Source: Psychromonas aquimarina ATCC BAA-1526 (GTDB taxonomy: Bacteria; Pseudomonadota; Gammaproteobacteria; Enterobacterales; Psychromonadaceae). Taken from it: 64,000 nt of DNA. The DNA is taken from assembly GCF_000428725.1 (NCBI RefSeq), contig NZ_AUAM01000023.1:1-64000 (forward strand). Reading direction: 5' to 3'. The notes beneath the pieces are model-generated. The model saw only the letters and a program-made list of their open reading frames with translations. It searched no databases and was not told the origin of the DNA. Each line of letters starts with the position of its first letter. The first letter of the stretch is position 1. The position numbers were made by a program, and so were the translations under genes. Below are positions 8,796 through 18,183 of this stretch, in pieces.

Positions 8796-10034
8796 TTGAT
8801 TTATAACGTATTATTTTTACTGGCTGCTGTTTTTTTAACTGTCGGGCAGTCGGCACAGGCAGTGCCTTTATTACAGCTCAAATTAGAAAGTGATTTTTCT
8901 GCAGCATTTAAAAAAGAGATGCGCTCAGGTGATATACCCGGGGCCGCTTTTGCTATTGTTCGCGGCGATCAGGTTTCAGCTATGCAGACCTACGGTATCA
9001 GAGGTAAAAAATCCCCCCAGGCTGTTAATCCGCAGACAGTATTCAGACTAGCTTCAGTATCAAAAACATTCTCCGCAGAGCTGGCCGCGCTGATGGTTGA
9101 GCAGAATAAATTTTCCTGGAACGATCCTATTGTTGAGTACATCCCGGAGTTTAAGCTTAAAAAAGCCGGACAGGCTGAAAATATAACTATCAAACATATA
9201 CTTAGTCACAGCAGCGGCTTAGTACCAAATGCCTTTGATGGTTATTTAAAAGGGCGGTTTATATTTAGCAAGGTGATTGAAAAATTTTCTGTTCTAGAGC
9301 CGGCCTGCTCTGCAGGTAAATGTTACGGTTATCAGAATGTATTATTCAGTTTTATTGAAGAAGTGGTCGAGCGTAATACGGGAAAAACCTACGAAGAGGT
9401 GATGCAGGACAGGATCTTTACGCCTCTGAAAATGGTTAATGCCAGTGTTGGTTATGATGCTTATCAGGATACAGAAAATAAAGCTTATCCGCATATTACC
9501 GTCAGCCGACGCGGGCCCTGGCATCAGGTAAAGGTTAACCCTGATTTTTATAAAGTCGGAGCTGCAGCCGGTGTGAATGCCAGTATTGAGGATATGAGCA
9601 AGTGGCTTACTGCACAGTTAGGTAATACCCCGGAAGTTATTTCAGAACCCCTTTTAAATACAGTCAGGGAGCCGGTTGTGCGTACGGTTAAAGATTTACG
9701 CCGCAGAAGCTGGAGGGGACTTATTGATGATGCACATTACGGTATCGGCTGGCGGGTATATCAGTATAAAGATGATACCTTATACCTGCACAGCGGCTGG
9801 GTGCAGGGGTTTAGAGCGCTGATTGCTTATTCTAAAGACAAACAGATAGGTTTAGTTTTACTGGCTAATGCAGAGTCCCGCAGCGTAGACAGCTTAAGCA
9901 TTAAGTTCTGGCGTTTACTGCTTGCTGAGCCCGATAGTTTAATTCCCTATAAGGCGGCTAACCCGGCACCGGCAGCTGGTCCGTTGTGGAGCCGTAAGCT
10001 GGCGTTTTTTGATTTAGATTTACAGAATTTATAG
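8796..10034 (+). CDS. Class C beta-lactamase-like serine hydrolase
   Basis: A 412-residue exported enzyme of the beta-lactamase/penicillin-binding fold. After a signal peptide (residues 1-22) the three active-site motifs are in order: SVSK at 87-90 (Ser87, Lys90), YQN at 179-181, and HSG at 331-333, the class C variant of KTG. Such proteins act as beta-lactamases, D-Ala-D-Ala peptidases or esterases; sequence by eye does not separate these. It uses a TTG start at 8796 with GGAG at 8787-8790, because the next ATG (residue 42) would remove the whole signal peptide. Monocistronic as far as can be seen. Confidence 0.8.
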   Translation: MIYNVLFLLAAVFLTVGQSAQAVPLLQLKLESDFSAAFKKEMRSGDIPGAAFAIVRGDQVSAMQTYGIRGKKSPQAVNPQTVFRLASVSKTFSAELAALMVEQNKFSWNDPIVEYIPEFKLKKAGQAENITIKHILSHSSGLVPNAFDGYLKGRFIFSKVIEKFSVLEPACSAGKCYGYQNVLFSFIEEVVERNTGKTYEEVMQDRIFTPLKMVNASVGYDAYQDTENKAYPHITVSRRGPWHQVKVNPDFYKVGAAAGVNASIEDMSKWLTAQLGNTPEVISEPLLNTVREPVVRTVKDLRRRSWRGLIDDAHYGIGWRVYQYKDDTLYLHSGWVQGFRALIAYSKDKQIGLVLLANAESRSVDSLSIKFWRLLLAEPDSLIPYKAANPAPAAGPLWSRKLAFFDLDLQNL

Positions 10035-10232
10035 CCGCACAAAAACTGTTTTTTAGTTCGCATAATTAGGACCTGTTGTTTGCGTAGAACAATTATTTTG
10101 CTGTTGATCGTATTTTTGGCGAATGTATAGCTCGTTAATATTCTAAGCTGCACTACAGTTTATTAAGCAAAAGTATATATGTGTTAGCTGGATACAAATG
10201 TAACTTACTGTTAATAAACGAGGAAGTGAATC

Positions 10233-11138
10233 GTGCGAGAAAACCTGTCCACCGCTTTTTATGATGCTATGTTTGGTGCAGCTCATCTTGGTACTGAGAT
10301 GAATAAGCTTGAGCAGAAAGCACTGCAGAATGTACGCGATATTTTAAACAATCGTGATGCGTTGAGTACTCAAATTCCAGCCCTTCCCGTTGTTCTGCTT
10401 GAATTGATTAGTGTGTTAAAAGATGAAAATACTGATTTTATGGCAATTACACAGGTGATTGAAAAAGATCCCTCTTTAGCGGTTGAGGTATTAAAAGTCG
10501 CTAACTCGGCATTGTATTTTCGAGGAGACGGGGAATTAACCTCTTTACGCAAAGCGGTCTCTTTATTAGGGGTAGCCGGCGTTGCTAATATCACAACAAC
10601 GATTCTGGTTGAAAAAATACGCCCTGCAAAACCTATCTATTATCGTATGTTCGGCAGGCAGATCTGGTGTCATTCAGTACAGTGTGCATTTTTATGTAAA
10701 GCGATTGCACTTGAGAATGAGATCGATGAGTTTGATGCCTATTTTCTTGGTCTGATCCATGACATAGGTAAAATCATAATATTTAACTGTTTATGTGACG
10801 CATTAAGTACCGAGTTACCTGATGATCAACCCGGCAGTTTAGTTTTCAAAGAATTAATGTCTGAAATGTCTGCCGATATCTCTTTCTTTATTGCACAAGA
10901 GTGGCAGTTACCCCGGCTTTACTGCGATGCCCTGCAAAGCCAGCGGCTAAAAGGAGACAGTAGTTTAGCTGCGGTTTTATATAAAGGAAATCTGCTTAGT
11001 GAACTCTATTTAATGGTTAAAAAAGGGCAGTTAGAGCAGCCTTTCGTGAATAAAATACTAGAACGAATTAGTGTCGCTGAAGATATATGGCAGGAGTTTA
11101 TAGATCTTGCGCCAAAAATTGAAACAAGCGTGCAGTAA
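10233..11138 (+). CDS. HDOD-domain signalling protein
   Basis: This 301-residue cytoplasmic protein contains an HDOD domain at about residues 48-250: IPALPVVLLELISVLKDE near its start, KDPSLAVEVLKVANSALYF, SLRKAVSLLGVAGVANI, and LGLIHDIGKIII with His176-Asp177. HDOD domains are related to HD phosphohydrolases but usually lack the full metal site and act in signal transduction and regulation. No GGDEF, EAL or receiver domain is attached. The GTG start at 10233 is supported by GAGGAAG upstream. It stands alone before a long gene-free stretch. Confidence 0.85.
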   Translation: MRENLSTAFYDAMFGAAHLGTEMNKLEQKALQNVRDILNNRDALSTQIPALPVVLLELISVLKDENTDFMAITQVIEKDPSLAVEVLKVANSALYFRGDGELTSLRKAVSLLGVAGVANITTTILVEKIRPAKPIYYRMFGRQIWCHSVQCAFLCKAIALENEIDEFDAYFLGLIHDIGKIIIFNCLCDALSTELPDDQPGSLVFKELMSEMSADISFFIAQEWQLPRLYCDALQSQRLKGDSSLAAVLYKGNLLSELYLMVKKGQLEQPFVNKILERISVAEDIWQEFIDLAPKIETSVQ

Positions 11139-12171
11139 GAGTTAATTTATTGCGAAGGGGGTCTGCCGCCGTTATTTCTCAATATTATCTATCAAACAAT
11201 ATTTCTGCCATGGTATTTCCACCTTCTCCTGTCCGCTCAATACATTAATACTGCTCTACATAAATACCTGCCTGCTGGAATTCCTGTAAGTCGTTAAAAA
11301 ATAGACAATGATATGCGCATCAGAAAAGTTACAGCGCACATTTTTTGAAAAAAAATTCAGCAGTCCAATAATTTAATTGGCAGTTCCCTAAATTTTAGCT
11401 GCGTTTAAAATATCACAAAATCATCCAATACAATCCGCAGGTGTCCTGGATCTGATAAATAATGACTTCTTGAGATTATTTTCCCTTACTGCTCAATCAA
11501 TAGTTGAGACTGCCAGACCTGTTGTAGCGGTTTTAAAGGATCCTGCCTCCCTTTTTATTCTCTATTTTGCAGGGCATATGATCTGATATTGAACAATAGT
11601 TCGGTTTTTTAGATTAAGAACAAATGAAAATAGCAGAAACATATGCCGCAGAAAAAGTGTGACTTAAATGGTTGATTTTGAGGCTGCTGTTTAATCTGCT
11701 TAAATAAGAAACAGAAAAAATAATCGCTAGTCTGTCTTACAGTATTGATATAACCGGCCCATAGAACCCAAGTGTGAAATATCTCCGGGTCATTGAAATG
11801 TCAATGAATAAGCGTGATTAGATTAGGCTGTTTTTTATGTTTTATATTACTTCATAAAACGGTCTTTTATAACAAATCATAATCAATCACATGTATCGCA
11901 TCAAAAACTCATCAATCTCACTAACTTGTTGATACTATTGCTTTGTTTTGTGGCGTTTTAAGTGTTTTTTTATTAATTTAAGTCACTTAAAAAAGGATCT
12001 TAAATTATTCGTCTGATCACAATAAATCAATATAAGTAAGTGTAAAGTGCGTCCGCCTAGAACATGTAACGCCATGTTTTATGATTAAAGTTTGATTTTG
12101 GGCGGGTTGTTTACGGATTTCGTTTTAAGGGAACTATTAAATACAGCCGCTGAGAAAATGCTGATTAACAG

Positions 12172-12189
12172 ATAAGAAGTGTTTCTTAT
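12172..12189. repeat. 7-bp hairpin upstream of the nuclease
   Basis: ATAAGAA, a 4-base loop GTGT, then TTCTTAT. It is AT-rich and not followed by T residues. Possibly an operator or a leader-RNA stem. Confidence 0.45.
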
Positions 12190-12207
12190 GCAGTGGATGA
12201 TAAATAA

Positions 12208-12238
12208 AAACATATGTCCAATATTAATCCATATGTTT
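12208..12238. repeat. Perfect 9-bp inverted repeat upstream of the nuclease
   Basis: AAACATATG at 12208-12216 and CATATGTTT at 12230-12238 are perfect complements 13 bases apart, about 150 bases before the nuclease start. The spacing suits a dimeric or paired DNA-binding site more than a terminator, as no T-run follows. Confidence 0.5.
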
Positions 12239-12390
12239 ACGGCTATTTTGCTGATGCGCTCTAAAGAACTGTCTGAAAGTACTCATTAATCAAGGTTATA
12301 GATATACAACCAATAAACGAAATTACTGATAAGTAATCACATTAACAGCCTGTTACTTTAAAAGCAGGGTGTTTTATATAAGGATAAGAA

Positions 12391-14940
12391 ATGAAAAAAA
12401 ATGCGCTGGTCCTATCAATTTTTGCCGCTCTATCATTCACTGCTCAAGCGGAAGTTGTTCTTGGTAAAACCATCATGGATCTTCAAGGTGATTCTTGGTT
12501 CTCACCCTATACAGATCCGGCTAAGGGTAAATATATCTCAGATGAAACCTTTGTAGTTGAAGGGCTGGTTACCGCTGTTCAAACAAAAAAATTAGGGGGC
12601 GACTTACCCGTTGGTTTCTTTATTCAGGATAAAGACGGCGACGGTAACCCGAATACTTCGGAAGGTATCTTCGTTGAAGGTACCTACGTTGATGGAGGTA
12701 TCTTAGGTCTGAACGTTGGCGACGAAGTAGCAGTAACAGGTAAAGTTAAAGAGCATTTTAGCTGGACACAAATTGTAGGACCTGAAGCAAAAGTAGGCCC
12801 TGCAGTAAACATACTAAGCAAAGGTAATGAGTTACCGGAAGCACGGGTAATCCGTGCTCTGGAAACAGATGAAAACTTCAGTTTTACACTTGAACGCCAT
12901 GAAGGCATGCTGGTTACATTTGCTAAAGAATCTGATATGCGTGTAACACGTACCTATGGTTACGACTACGGCCCATATCGTAATAATATGGTTGTTGCTA
13001 ACGGACGTGTTAATCAGCATCCTAATCAGTCAAATGTTCCCGGGAGCAAAGAAGCTGCGGAGCAGACTAACAGTAACAAAGATAAAAGGGTGATTGTTGA
13101 ATCATTTAACAAAGCGCCTAACGGTGTTGTCCCCTGGTACCCTGATTTCGGCCGCACGGATATAAACCAGGACGGCTCTACGGAAGATTACATCCGCATT
13201 GGTGATCGAGTAGAAGGGCTGGAAGGGGTACTGACCTATTCCTACAATGATTACCGCTTATTTGTTACCAACGAAGCAGACCAGAATACTTTTGTCCGCG
13301 AAGGTTCAGATCGAAGCGAGGCTCCTGTTCTTAAAGAGGGAGATCTGCGTGTTGCTACATTTAATGTGCTTAACTACTTTAACTCACCGTTCGGCGGCGA
13401 TCAGAATCCAACTAATTCAAACCGCGGCGCCACAACTGCAGATGATTTCGAACGTCAGGCTGCTAAAATTGTGAATGCAATGACTGCACTCGATGCAGAT
13501 ATTCTTGGTTTAATGGAAATCGAAAACAACGGTTTTGGTGAAAACTCTGCTGTGGCCGATCTGGTTAACCGTCTTAATGAAAAACTTGACGAAGCTGATC
13601 ATTACTCAATATCTGAGCCTGACAGTGAGGAATTGACAAACGGGTTTATCGGTACTGATGCCATCACTACGCAGGTGATTTTCAAAGCATCTAAAGTCAG
13701 CCTTGATACGGTACGCGTGATTCAGATGCCGGAACAGCATGCCGGCCCTGTGACTATTAAGATAAAAGGTAAAGACAAAACTATCAGCGGCAGCAGTTAT
13801 ATGCGAAATGCTGTTACGCCGACGTTCACTATTGCTGGTTCAGATGAAAAACTAACGGTTTCAGTTAACCACTTTAAATCAAAAGGCTCTGCCTGCTGGG
13901 AAGATTATGCACTGCAGGACGGCGGTGATCCGGATCTGCAGGGCTCCTGTGAAAACTTTCGTGTATCCGGGGCTTACCAGCTGGGTCAAGTGATGGCGAC
14001 TATTGACGGTCATAAACTGATCCTTGGTGATTTAAACTCCTATGCTAACGAAGATGCGATTATGGTGCTTACTAACCGTGATAATGCGCCGGCAGACTAT
14101 GTGCTTAAAGCCGCACGCAGCACTTTTATTGGTGATCAGCCTTTACATGGTGAAGACGGGGCGGTTATTACAGAGTCTTACGGTTATACAAATGTCATTA
14201 AGGATCTGCATCCTGCTTCGCATAGTTATTCTTACGGTGATGAAGTCGGGACTCTGGATTATATTTTAGCGTCAGCATCGCTTAAGAGTATGGTTGTTGA
14301 CGGTATGGACTGGAATATCAACTCATCTGAATCAACGCTGTTTGAATATCCGTCAAAATATTCAGGTGATATGCCTAAGTATAATGATGCTTACAGCTCT
14401 TCTGATCATGATCCTGCCATTGTTGTGCTTAACTTCGGTCTTAATATTGATCCTGAGCCGGAAGTAACACCGGATCTTCCTGCTAATGTAGAGCTGCCAC
14501 TGGATGCACCTGCCGTTCCTTCCGGTATAAAATCCGGTGAAGCATTTAAGGTTTCTTTAAATATGCTTGAAGCTTCCAAAAATGCATCAGATAAGCTGCT
14601 TGTTGGAGATATTGCTTCAGTTATTATAAATGACGAGGTTAATAAGCATTCGGTTAAGCTGAGCAGTACACAGCAGAAAATACTTGCGGCTGCTGATTTT
14701 GAAGCGGGTTATACTGTTTTTGAAATCAGCGGGTTAGAAGCCGGTGATTACACCATGCGTAATATCATTACTGATGCTTCGGGTAAACAGAAATTTGCTG
14801 ATCAGCCGCTTGTATTTTCTGTTACTGATTCAGTTGACAGCAATGTAACACCGGAAGAAAAAAGCGGTGGTGCAGCAGGTCTATGGGCTTTAGCGGGACT
14901 GTTTGGTTTTGCTTTTGTTCGCCGCAAGACAGCGAAATAA
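12391..14940 (+). CDS. ExeM/NucH-type extracellular endonuclease with GlyGly-CTERM tail
   Basis: An 849-residue exported nuclease. Order: signal peptide (1-20), an OB-fold-like region (about 50-300), then an endonuclease/exonuclease/phosphatase domain (about 318-682) with ATFNVLNYF (Asn325), GLMEIEN (Glu376), VNHFKSKGS (His494), GDLNS (Asp547, Asn549) and SSDHDP (Asp672, His673), the expected metal and catalytic residues. A further beta-rich region is followed by a C-terminal Gly-Gly, hydrophobic helix and basic end (residues 824-849; SGGAAGLWALAGLFGF then RRK), the GlyGly-CTERM signal cut by rhombosortase before type II secretion or surface display. It would degrade extracellular DNA for nutrition or biofilm turnover. 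AAGGA precedes the ATG. Confidence 0.9.
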   Translation: MKKNALVLSIFAALSFTAQAEVVLGKTIMDLQGDSWFSPYTDPAKGKYISDETFVVEGLVTAVQTKKLGGDLPVGFFIQDKDGDGNPNTSEGIFVEGTYVDGGILGLNVGDEVAVTGKVKEHFSWTQIVGPEAKVGPAVNILSKGNELPEARVIRALETDENFSFTLERHEGMLVTFAKESDMRVTRTYGYDYGPYRNNMVVANGRVNQHPNQSNVPGSKEAAEQTNSNKDKRVIVESFNKAPNGVVPWYPDFGRTDINQDGSTEDYIRIGDRVEGLEGVLTYSYNDYRLFVTNEADQNTFVREGSDRSEAPVLKEGDLRVATFNVLNYFNSPFGGDQNPTNSNRGATTADDFERQAAKIVNAMTALDADILGLMEIENNGFGENSAVADLVNRLNEKLDEADHYSISEPDSEELTNGFIGTDAITTQVIFKASKVSLDTVRVIQMPEQHAGPVTIKIKGKDKTISGSSYMRNAVTPTFTIAGSDEKLTVSVNHFKSKGSACWEDYALQDGGDPDLQGSCENFRVSGAYQLGQVMATIDGHKLILGDLNSYANEDAIMVLTNRDNAPADYVLKAARSTFIGDQPLHGEDGAVITESYGYTNVIKDLHPASHSYSYGDEVGTLDYILASASLKSMVVDGMDWNINSSESTLFEYPSKYSGDMPKYNDAYSSSDHDPAIVVLNFGLNIDPEPEVTPDLPANVELPLDAPAVPSGIKSGEAFKVSLNMLEASKNASDKLLVGDIASVIINDEVNKHSVKLSSTQQKILAAADFEAGYTVFEISGLEAGDYTMRNIITDASGKQKFADQPLVFSVTDSVDSNVTPEEKSGGAAGLWALAGLFGFAFVRRKTAK

Positions 14941-14964
14941 TCACCCTCTGATTTAATTTTAATT

Positions 14965-14987
14965 CCAGTCAGTTAAAAGCTGGCTGG
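14965..14987 (+). terminator. Weak hairpin after the nuclease gene
   Basis: CCAGTCAG and CTGGCTGG can form an 8-bp stem with one G-U pair and a 7-base loop. A T-rich run does not follow at once, so termination is uncertain. Confidence 0.3.
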
Positions 14988-15156
14988 ATACTTCATTATA
15001 AAGGTATTTCCTTATTTTAATTTTTACACCCCGGAAACATAACCAGTATTCTTCCTTTATGAGGAGAATGTGCGTTTAGCTTCCATTCATTTCCATATTA
15101 CCTAACAGATTGTTTTTTATATTGATTAATTAATAAAACTTCATATTGCCTTGCAA

Positions 15157-15170
15157 TGCAACCGCTTGCA
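15157..15170. promoter_or_regulatory. LacI-family operator, site 1
   Basis: TGCAACCGCTTGCA is a near-perfect dyad with the central CG and outer TGCAA/TTGCA typical of LacI-family binding sites. It lies about 245 bases before the beta-glucosidase start; the regulator gene follows that enzyme. Confidence 0.65.
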
Positions 15171-15257
15171 CGATATGGTTGTTTTAAGAAAACAGGCTTA
15201 AGTGCTGCATTAACAGGTCATATAGATAACTATTTGCCGGCTCTAGCAATCATAATA

Positions 15258-15273
15258 ATGTAACCGGTTGCAT
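15258..15273. promoter_or_regulatory. LacI-family operator, site 2
   Basis: ATGTAACCGGTTGCAT is a dyad with one mismatch per half and shares the TGyAACCGsTTGCA form with site 1. The centres of the two sites are about 102 bases apart, close to a whole number of helical turns (inference), so looping by a tetramer is possible. Confidence 0.65.
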
Positions 15274-15359
15274 TTCCTGTTTAAAAAGTTTGAGCAGATG
15301 CCCTGCGTGAAGAGAGCTTCTACTGAATAAGCTGGGCGTCATCCATTGCATAAGTTTTA

Positions 15360-16819
<1,460 letters not shown>

Positions 16820-16826
16820 TTCATCT

Positions 16827-16871
16827 TAACTCACCTTAGCTGTTTTTAAGGTGAGTTATTTTATTTTTTTT
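16827..16871 (+). terminator. Strong terminator between the GH1 enzyme and the LacI regulator
   Basis: Twelve-base perfect arms TAACTCACCTTA (16827-16838) and TAAGGTGAGTTA (16847-16858) with an 8-base loop are followed by a T-rich run to 16871. Only 19 bases then remain before the regulator start, so the regulator must depend on read-through or on a promoter overlapping this element. Confidence 0.9.
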
Positions 16872-16890
16872 AAAAAGGCTGAAATTATTT

Positions 16891-17931
16891 ATGGCGACTA
16901 TGCAGGATGTTTCCCGCAGGGCCGGTGTGGCTGTTTCTACCGTTTCCCGGGTATTAAACGGCACCGCTAAAATTTCACAGGCGACTAAAGATGCAGTTTT
17001 TCAAGCGGTTGAAGAACTTAATTACCGTCCTAATGTATTAGCACAGTCGCTTTCCAAACAGCAGACCAATACTATCGGGCTGGTGATCCCCCGCGGTGCC
17101 GCCGTTTCTCAGTATCTTTCGCAGCTGATTGAAAAATGCCAGGAGACAGCAGATCAAAACGGTAAATTTCTGCTTATCTCTCAGGCCTTCAACCAGCCGG
17201 ACGGCGCTGTGCAGTCTATTCGCGCTTTGGTGGACCGGCGCTGTGATGCGGTTCTGTATTATCACAACTCCTTTTTTGAGCAGAATAATCTGAGTGAAGA
17301 TGTTTTAAGTGATTTAATTGATGAGTTTCAGGTGCCGCTGGTGGTGATCAACCGGCAGTTACCCAGACACCCGAATCATAGCGTCTGGTTAGATAATGTA
17401 AAAAATGCTTCACTGCCCGTTGAATATTGTTTAAAACAGGGGCATCAGCGTATTGCTTATATTGCCGCGCCGCTAAAGCAGAAAACCTCTCAGGATCGTC
17501 TGCTGGGTTACCAGCAGGCTCTGGCTGCATACGAGCTTGAAGTTGATCCTCTGTTAATAAGTCAAGCGGAGCGTTCTTATCAAGGTGGTTATCAAGCCTG
17601 CCGGCAGCTATTACAAAACAGCACTGATTTTACCGCTCTTTGTTGTTTTAACGATCAGATGGCGATTGGTGCCCTGAAAGCCTTACATGAAGCGGGATTA
17701 TCAGTCCCTGAAGATGTATCCCTGTTTGGTTTAGACAATGAAGATATTTTAGATTTCTTTGAACCTGGAATCAGCTCAGTTTCTCAGCCAACCCATGAAT
17801 TTGTCACTCACGCGATGCAGTTATTACTGGCTCACCTTACTAACTCCCCTGTACCAGACAGCCGCCACAATGCATTTTCAGGCCAGCTGGTTTTACGCGG
17901 CTCTGTGCGTAGTTTGAATAATAAAAGCTAA
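16891..17931 (+). CDS. LacI-family regulator, AscG-like
   Basis: A 346-residue repressor with the LacI helix-turn-helix in residues 1-50 (MQDVSRRAGVAVSTVSRVLN, then ATKDAVFQAVEELNYRPN) and a periplasmic-binding-protein-like sugar-binding core (TIGLVIPRG, RCDAVLYY, NHSVWLDN, CFNDQMAIGALKALHE). The RCDA, NHSVW and NDQMAIGALKALHE stretches resemble AscG, repressor of the E. coli beta-glucoside asc operon. By context it represses the adjacent GH1 gene through the two dyads at 15157 and 15258. The ribosome site is poor (AGG 12 bases before ATG), and the gene sits directly behind a strong terminator. Confidence 0.85.
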   Translation: MATMQDVSRRAGVAVSTVSRVLNGTAKISQATKDAVFQAVEELNYRPNVLAQSLSKQQTNTIGLVIPRGAAVSQYLSQLIEKCQETADQNGKFLLISQAFNQPDGAVQSIRALVDRRCDAVLYYHNSFFEQNNLSEDVLSDLIDEFQVPLVVINRQLPRHPNHSVWLDNVKNASLPVEYCLKQGHQRIAYIAAPLKQKTSQDRLLGYQQALAAYELEVDPLLISQAERSYQGGYQACRQLLQNSTDFTALCCFNDQMAIGALKALHEAGLSVPEDVSLFGLDNEDILDFFEPGISSVSQPTHEFVTHAMQLLLAHLTNSPVPDSRHNAFSGQLVLRGSVRSLNNKS

Positions 17932-18099
17932 AGCGGTTTAGGTTATCCTGCTTTCTGTTTGAAATAGATTTAGAATTTGAACTCGATTTGCTCGTTGTTT
18001 GCTGCTGCATTGCTCTGTCAAAACAAAATGTTTTTTCCACTGCTGTATTGACTGATTTTTGACTTGTAAGCGATTTATGTTCAATAAAGTCAATTTTCC

Positions 18100-18128
18100 T
18101 TGTCGGAATTGTCAACTTACAGTATAAT
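18100..18128 (+). promoter_or_regulatory. Candidate sigma-70 promoter of the giant gene
   Basis: TTGTCG (18100-18105), 17 bases, then a perfect TATAAT (18123-18128). Transcription would start near 18135, giving a leader of about 50 bases with AAGGA/GGA upstream of ATG 18184. Best-looking promoter in the 252-base gap; seen by eye only. Confidence 0.6.
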
Positions 18129-18183
18129 TAACTGTTTTTTTTGTGCTTATTTGTTTACATACTGATCAAGGATGGATCATTAG

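Larger units (their letters stand above)
11139..12390. other. Long gene-free region upstream of the nuclease gene, with several dyads
   Basis: I see no coding frame of note in 1.25 kb of AT-rich sequence. It holds at least four inverted repeats in its right half: TTTAAGT-C-ACTTAAA at 11977-11991, AACATG/CATGTT at 12061-12078, a 7-bp hairpin ATAAGAA/TTCTTAT at 12172-12189, and AAACATATG/CATATGTTT at 12208-12238. They may be regulator sites for the nuclease gene. I could not choose a promoter with confidence. An unrecognised small RNA is possible but nothing shows it directly. Confidence 0.4.

Noticed and set aside
18020-18036. AAAACA/TGTTTT dyad with T-run after the LacI gene as a terminator
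   Set aside because: The stem is only six A-T-rich pairs with a 3-base loop, too weak to support a call.
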